This document shows, in pieces, positions 61,818 to 64,000 of a stretch of DNA of 64,000 nt. The stretch comes from Weeksella virosa DSM 16922 (GTDB lineage Bacteria; Bacteroidota; Bacteroidia; Flavobacteriales; Weeksellaceae). The stretch lies in the NCBI RefSeq assembly GCF_000189415.1, contig NC_015144.1, positions 1,474,001 to 1,538,000 on the forward strand, read 5' to 3'. Below the pieces are notes generated by a model that saw only the letters and a list, made by a program, of their open reading frames with translations, searched no databases and was not told the DNA's origin. Numbering within the stretch: position 1 is the stretch's first letter; each line of letters starts with the position of its first letter. The translations under genes and the position numbers were made by a program.

Positions 61818-63158
61818 ATGAATATTACTAAAAATACAACAGGAAATTTATCAGCTGTGATTAGTGTAGCAATTGATAAAGCAGATTACCAAGAGAAAGT
61901 AGATGATGTGCTGAAACAGTACAAAAAAACCGCCAACATCAAAGGGTTTAGAAAAGGACATGTGCCGATGAGTTTTGTGAAAAAACAATACGAAAAACCA
62001 GTGATTTTTGATGTGGTGAATGAATTATTACAAAAAGAACTGAATAATTATATCAACGAAGAAAAAATTTCTATCCTTGGAAATCCGATTCCTGTCGCAC
62101 AAGATAATATCGACTGGGATGCCGATCAGTTAACATTTGATTTTGAGATTGGTCTTGCTCCAGAAATCGAGGTTGATCTGAAAGCTATAGAAGTACCGGC
62201 TTACGAAATCTATGTAAGTGATGAGGAAGTTGATAAATATGTAAAAAACTTTGCTCAACGTTATGGTAAAATGGAGAACGTAGATACGGTAGAAGAAAAT
62301 ACTGTATTGAAGGTCGAAGTGAAAGAAAAAGAAAACGAAGACGCTGTGAAAAATGCTTACATCCGTTTGGATGAAGTAAAAGATCAGAAAGTTTTTGTTG
62401 GGAAGAAAGTAAACGATACGTTTGATATCAACACCAAAGAAATTTTTGAAGAAGAAGAAAACGCAGAAAATGTTTTCAACTTATCAAAAGAAGCTTTTGT
62501 TGATGGAGGAGTAGAGTTGGTTATGACCATCAAAGAAATCAATAAAATAACCGATGCAGCAATCGACCAAGAGTTGTTCGACAAAGTATACGGAGAAGGA
62601 AGCGTAGATTCTGAAGAAGCTTTTCGTGATAAAATAAAATCAGAATCAGAAAAAATGTACGCCAAAGAAACCGATCGTCAGTTGATGAATGAGGTGGTAG
62701 AGAAAGTTATCGAGAATACAAAGGTAGAATTACCAGAAGAATTCTTGATTAAATGGTTGCAATTCTCAAACGAGAACATTACCTCGGAAGAGCAAGCCAA
62801 AGATGAGCTAGAAAAAATTTCTAAAAGCTTGAAATATCAATTGATAGAAAGCCGCTTGGCAGAAGCCAAAGAAATCGAGGTAACTGCTGATGAAGTAAAA
62901 GCAGAGGCAGAAAAAGCAATACGCGAACAGCTTGCAATGTATGGGCAAAATGCAATCCCAGAAGAAACAATGCAATCGATTATCGGAAGTGCGTTGACCA
63001 ACCAAGAAGAGTATAATCGTTTATCGTACCAAGTTTTTACTGACAAAATGTTAGCTGTTTACAAAGAAGGTGTAAAAATGTCGCCTAAGAAAGTAACCCT
63101 AGACGAATTTATTGCTATTGTAACCAAGGAAAACAAAGATTTGGAAGAAGAAGCATAA
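61818..63158 (+). CDS. tig: Trigger factor
   Basis: The 446-residue chaperone binds the ribosome near the exit tunnel, where L17/L32-side proteins are also located. The N-terminal ribosome-binding loop GFRKGHVPMSFVKKQY at about residues 34-49 is the signature. The region at about 150-240 is where the peptidyl-prolyl isomerase domain normally lies but is divergent. The long helical C-terminal arms follow from about 250. The domain order and the length are typical of Bacteroidota. It precedes clpP as in many bacteria, with 50 bases between. Confidence 0.9.
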   Translation: MNITKNTTGNLSAVISVAIDKADYQEKVDDVLKQYKKTANIKGFRKGHVPMSFVKKQYEKPVIFDVVNELLQKELNNYINEEKISILGNPIPVAQDNIDWDADQLTFDFEIGLAPEIEVDLKAIEVPAYEIYVSDEEVDKYVKNFAQRYGKMENVDTVEENTVLKVEVKEKENEDAVKNAYIRLDEVKDQKVFVGKKVNDTFDINTKEIFEEEENAENVFNLSKEAFVDGGVELVMTIKEINKITDAAIDQELFDKVYGEGSVDSEEAFRDKIKSESEKMYAKETDRQLMNEVVEKVIENTKVELPEEFLIKWLQFSNENITSEEQAKDELEKISKSLKYQLIESRLAEAKEIEVTADEVKAEAEKAIREQLAMYGQNAIPEETMQSIIGSALTNQEEYNRLSYQVFTDKMLAVYKEGVKMSPKKVTLDEFIAIVTKENKDLEEEA

Positions 63159-63208
63159 TTTGGAGAAGTTTTTGCTATCTTCCTGTACAGTAAAATATTG
63201 AAGATAAA

Positions 63209-63877
63209 ATGAAAAACGCTGGTAAAGAATTCAGAGATTATGCCATAAAGCACAGCGGGATTAGTAGTTTGACAATGGACAGCTACATCCAAGCCGTGAC
63301 ACCTTATATCATCGAAGAAAGAAAGTTAAACGTTGCACAAATGGATGTTTTCTCTCGTTTGATGATGGATAGAATTATCTTTTTGGGTACTGCAATCGAT
63401 GATCAGATTGCGAATATTATCCAAGCTCAGCTGTTGTTCTTAGAAAGTACTGATGCAACCAAAGACATCCAAATCTATGTAAACTCACCAGGAGGTGGTG
63501 TATATGCAGGTTTGGGGATTTATGATACGATGCAGTTGGTGAAACCAGACGTGGCAACAATTTGTACCGGGATGGCAGCTTCTATGGGGGCCGTTCTCTT
63601 AGCAGCCGGAGCAAAAGGTAAACGTTCTGCACTGAAACACTCACGAGTGATGATTCATCAACCACTAGGAGGTGCACAAGGACAAGCGACAGATATGGAG
63701 ATTACCCTAAAAGAAATCTTGAAACTGAAAAAAGAACTGTACGATATTATTGCTTATCATTCAGGTCAGACCTTCGAACAAATAGAAAAAGACGGAGAAA
63801 GAGATTATTGGATGACATCGGAAGAGGCAAAAAACTACGGAATGATTGACGAAGTTTTAGAGCCAAACCGAAAATAA
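63209..63877 (+). CDS. clpP: ATP-dependent Clp protease proteolytic subunit
   Basis: The 222-residue protease subunit has its catalytic serine at 125 in [11 protein letters not shown] and histidine at 150 in [10 protein letters not shown]. The N-terminal part [15 protein letters not shown] and the [19 protein letters not shown] segment are typical. It assembles into a tetradecamer with ClpX or ClpA/C to degrade proteins. The N-terminus before residue 45 is longer than in E. coli and could be processed. It follows tig. A terminator comes next, so clpX is not in the same transcript, at least in this window. Confidence 0.96.
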   Translation: MKNAGKEFRDYAIKHSGISSLTMDSYIQAVTPYIIEERKLNVAQMDVFSRLMMDRIIFLGTAIDDQIANIIQAQLLFLESTDATKDIQIYVNSPGGGVYAGLGIYDTMQLVKPDVATICTGMAASMGAVLLAAGAKGKRSALKHSRVMIHQPLGGAQGQATDMEITLKEILKLKKELYDIIAYHSGQTFEQIEKDGERDYWMTSEEAKNYGMIDEVLEPNRK

Positions 63878-63906
63878 TATCTGCTTGATAGAATATCTAA
63901 ATTAAG

Positions 63907-63942
63907 AAAAAATCCTTCGTACTTGCAGAGGGATTTTTTTTT
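63907..63942 (+). terminator. Intrinsic terminator after clpP
   Basis: AAAAAATCC (63907-63915) pairs with GGATTTTTT (63931-63939) around a 15-base loop and is followed by T's. It lies 29 bases past the clpP stop. Confidence 0.75.
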
Positions 63943-63976
63943 AATATTGATGTTAGTTAAATAAATAAAACATAAT

Positions 63977-63984
63977 TAATTTTG
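63977..63984 (+). promoter_or_regulatory. -7 element for a gene beyond the window end
   Basis: TAATTTTG followed by CAATTT matches TAnnTTTG exactly and lies after the clpP terminator, 16 bases from the window edge. It should drive the next gene, which is not visible. Confidence 0.45.
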
Positions 63985-64000
63985 CAATTTTAAAAAAAAA

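Overview
The window is AT-rich chromosomal DNA that reads as core genome of a member of the Bacteroidota, most likely order Flavobacteriales and perhaps Weeksellaceae. Supporting signs are a type IX secretion (T9SS) sorting domain, a Bacteroidota-type IleRS, almost no Shine-Dalgarno sites, promoters of the TTG-N18/19-TAnnTTTG kind, and many families largely restricted to this phylum (DUF4834, DUF4836-like, DUF6263-like, DUF2723, YfhO-like). I see no insertion sequence, prophage, CRISPR array, integron or plasmid gene. Nearly the whole window is coding.

Layout. 1-5956 is the end of the spc/alpha ribosomal operon: rpsE (cut by the window edge), rpmD, rplO, secY, infA, rpmJ, rpsM, rpsK, rpsD, rpoA, rplQ. 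6021-11570 (minus) holds a small membrane protein and a four-gene cell-envelope operon (lipoprotein, DUF4834, YfhO-like, glycosyltransferase). 11983-13875 holds two secreted proteins, one with a T9SS tail. 14157-20199 holds dnaK, a frameshifted HExxH gene, an M1 peptidase and guaB. 20326-25302 holds a 1207-residue DUF2723 membrane protein and two tandem small outer-membrane barrels. 25365-28806 (minus) is an ABC exporter with a lipoprotein. 29020-33475 is ileS-dksA-like-lspA, followed by three tRNA-Val genes. 34122-37902 holds an SDR, an ElaA-type GNAT, an EamA transporter and PutP. 38035-45461 is a tight six-gene operon: mutL, two rhomboids, an EEP-family protein, a HerA-like ATPase and a DEDDh/GIY-YIG nuclease. 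45491-49360 (minus) holds dgt, the LemA/TPM cluster and a conserved hypothetical. 49465-53979 (minus) is amidase-MCE-two Fe-S proteins, divergent from lptD. 56755-63877 holds ridA, a membrane protein, pdxA, DUF177, rpmF, accB, accC, tig and clpP.

How the genes work together. Three themes dominate: translation and protein folding (ribosomal operon, ileS, tRNAs, dnaK, tig, clpP); envelope building (YfhO/glycosyltransferase, DUF2723, lspA, amidase, MCE, lptD, barrels); and nucleotide or DNA maintenance (mutL operon, dgt, guaB).

I do not see a clearly novel system. The points most worth a second look are: the swapped GxHH signature in IleRS; the HerA-like ATPase translationally coupled to a fused exonuclease/GIY-YIG protein behind mutL; a 22-unit GAT microsatellite in the DUF177 gene; a strong non-terminator hairpin between infA and rpmJ; and a single-base frameshift in a conserved HExxH gene.
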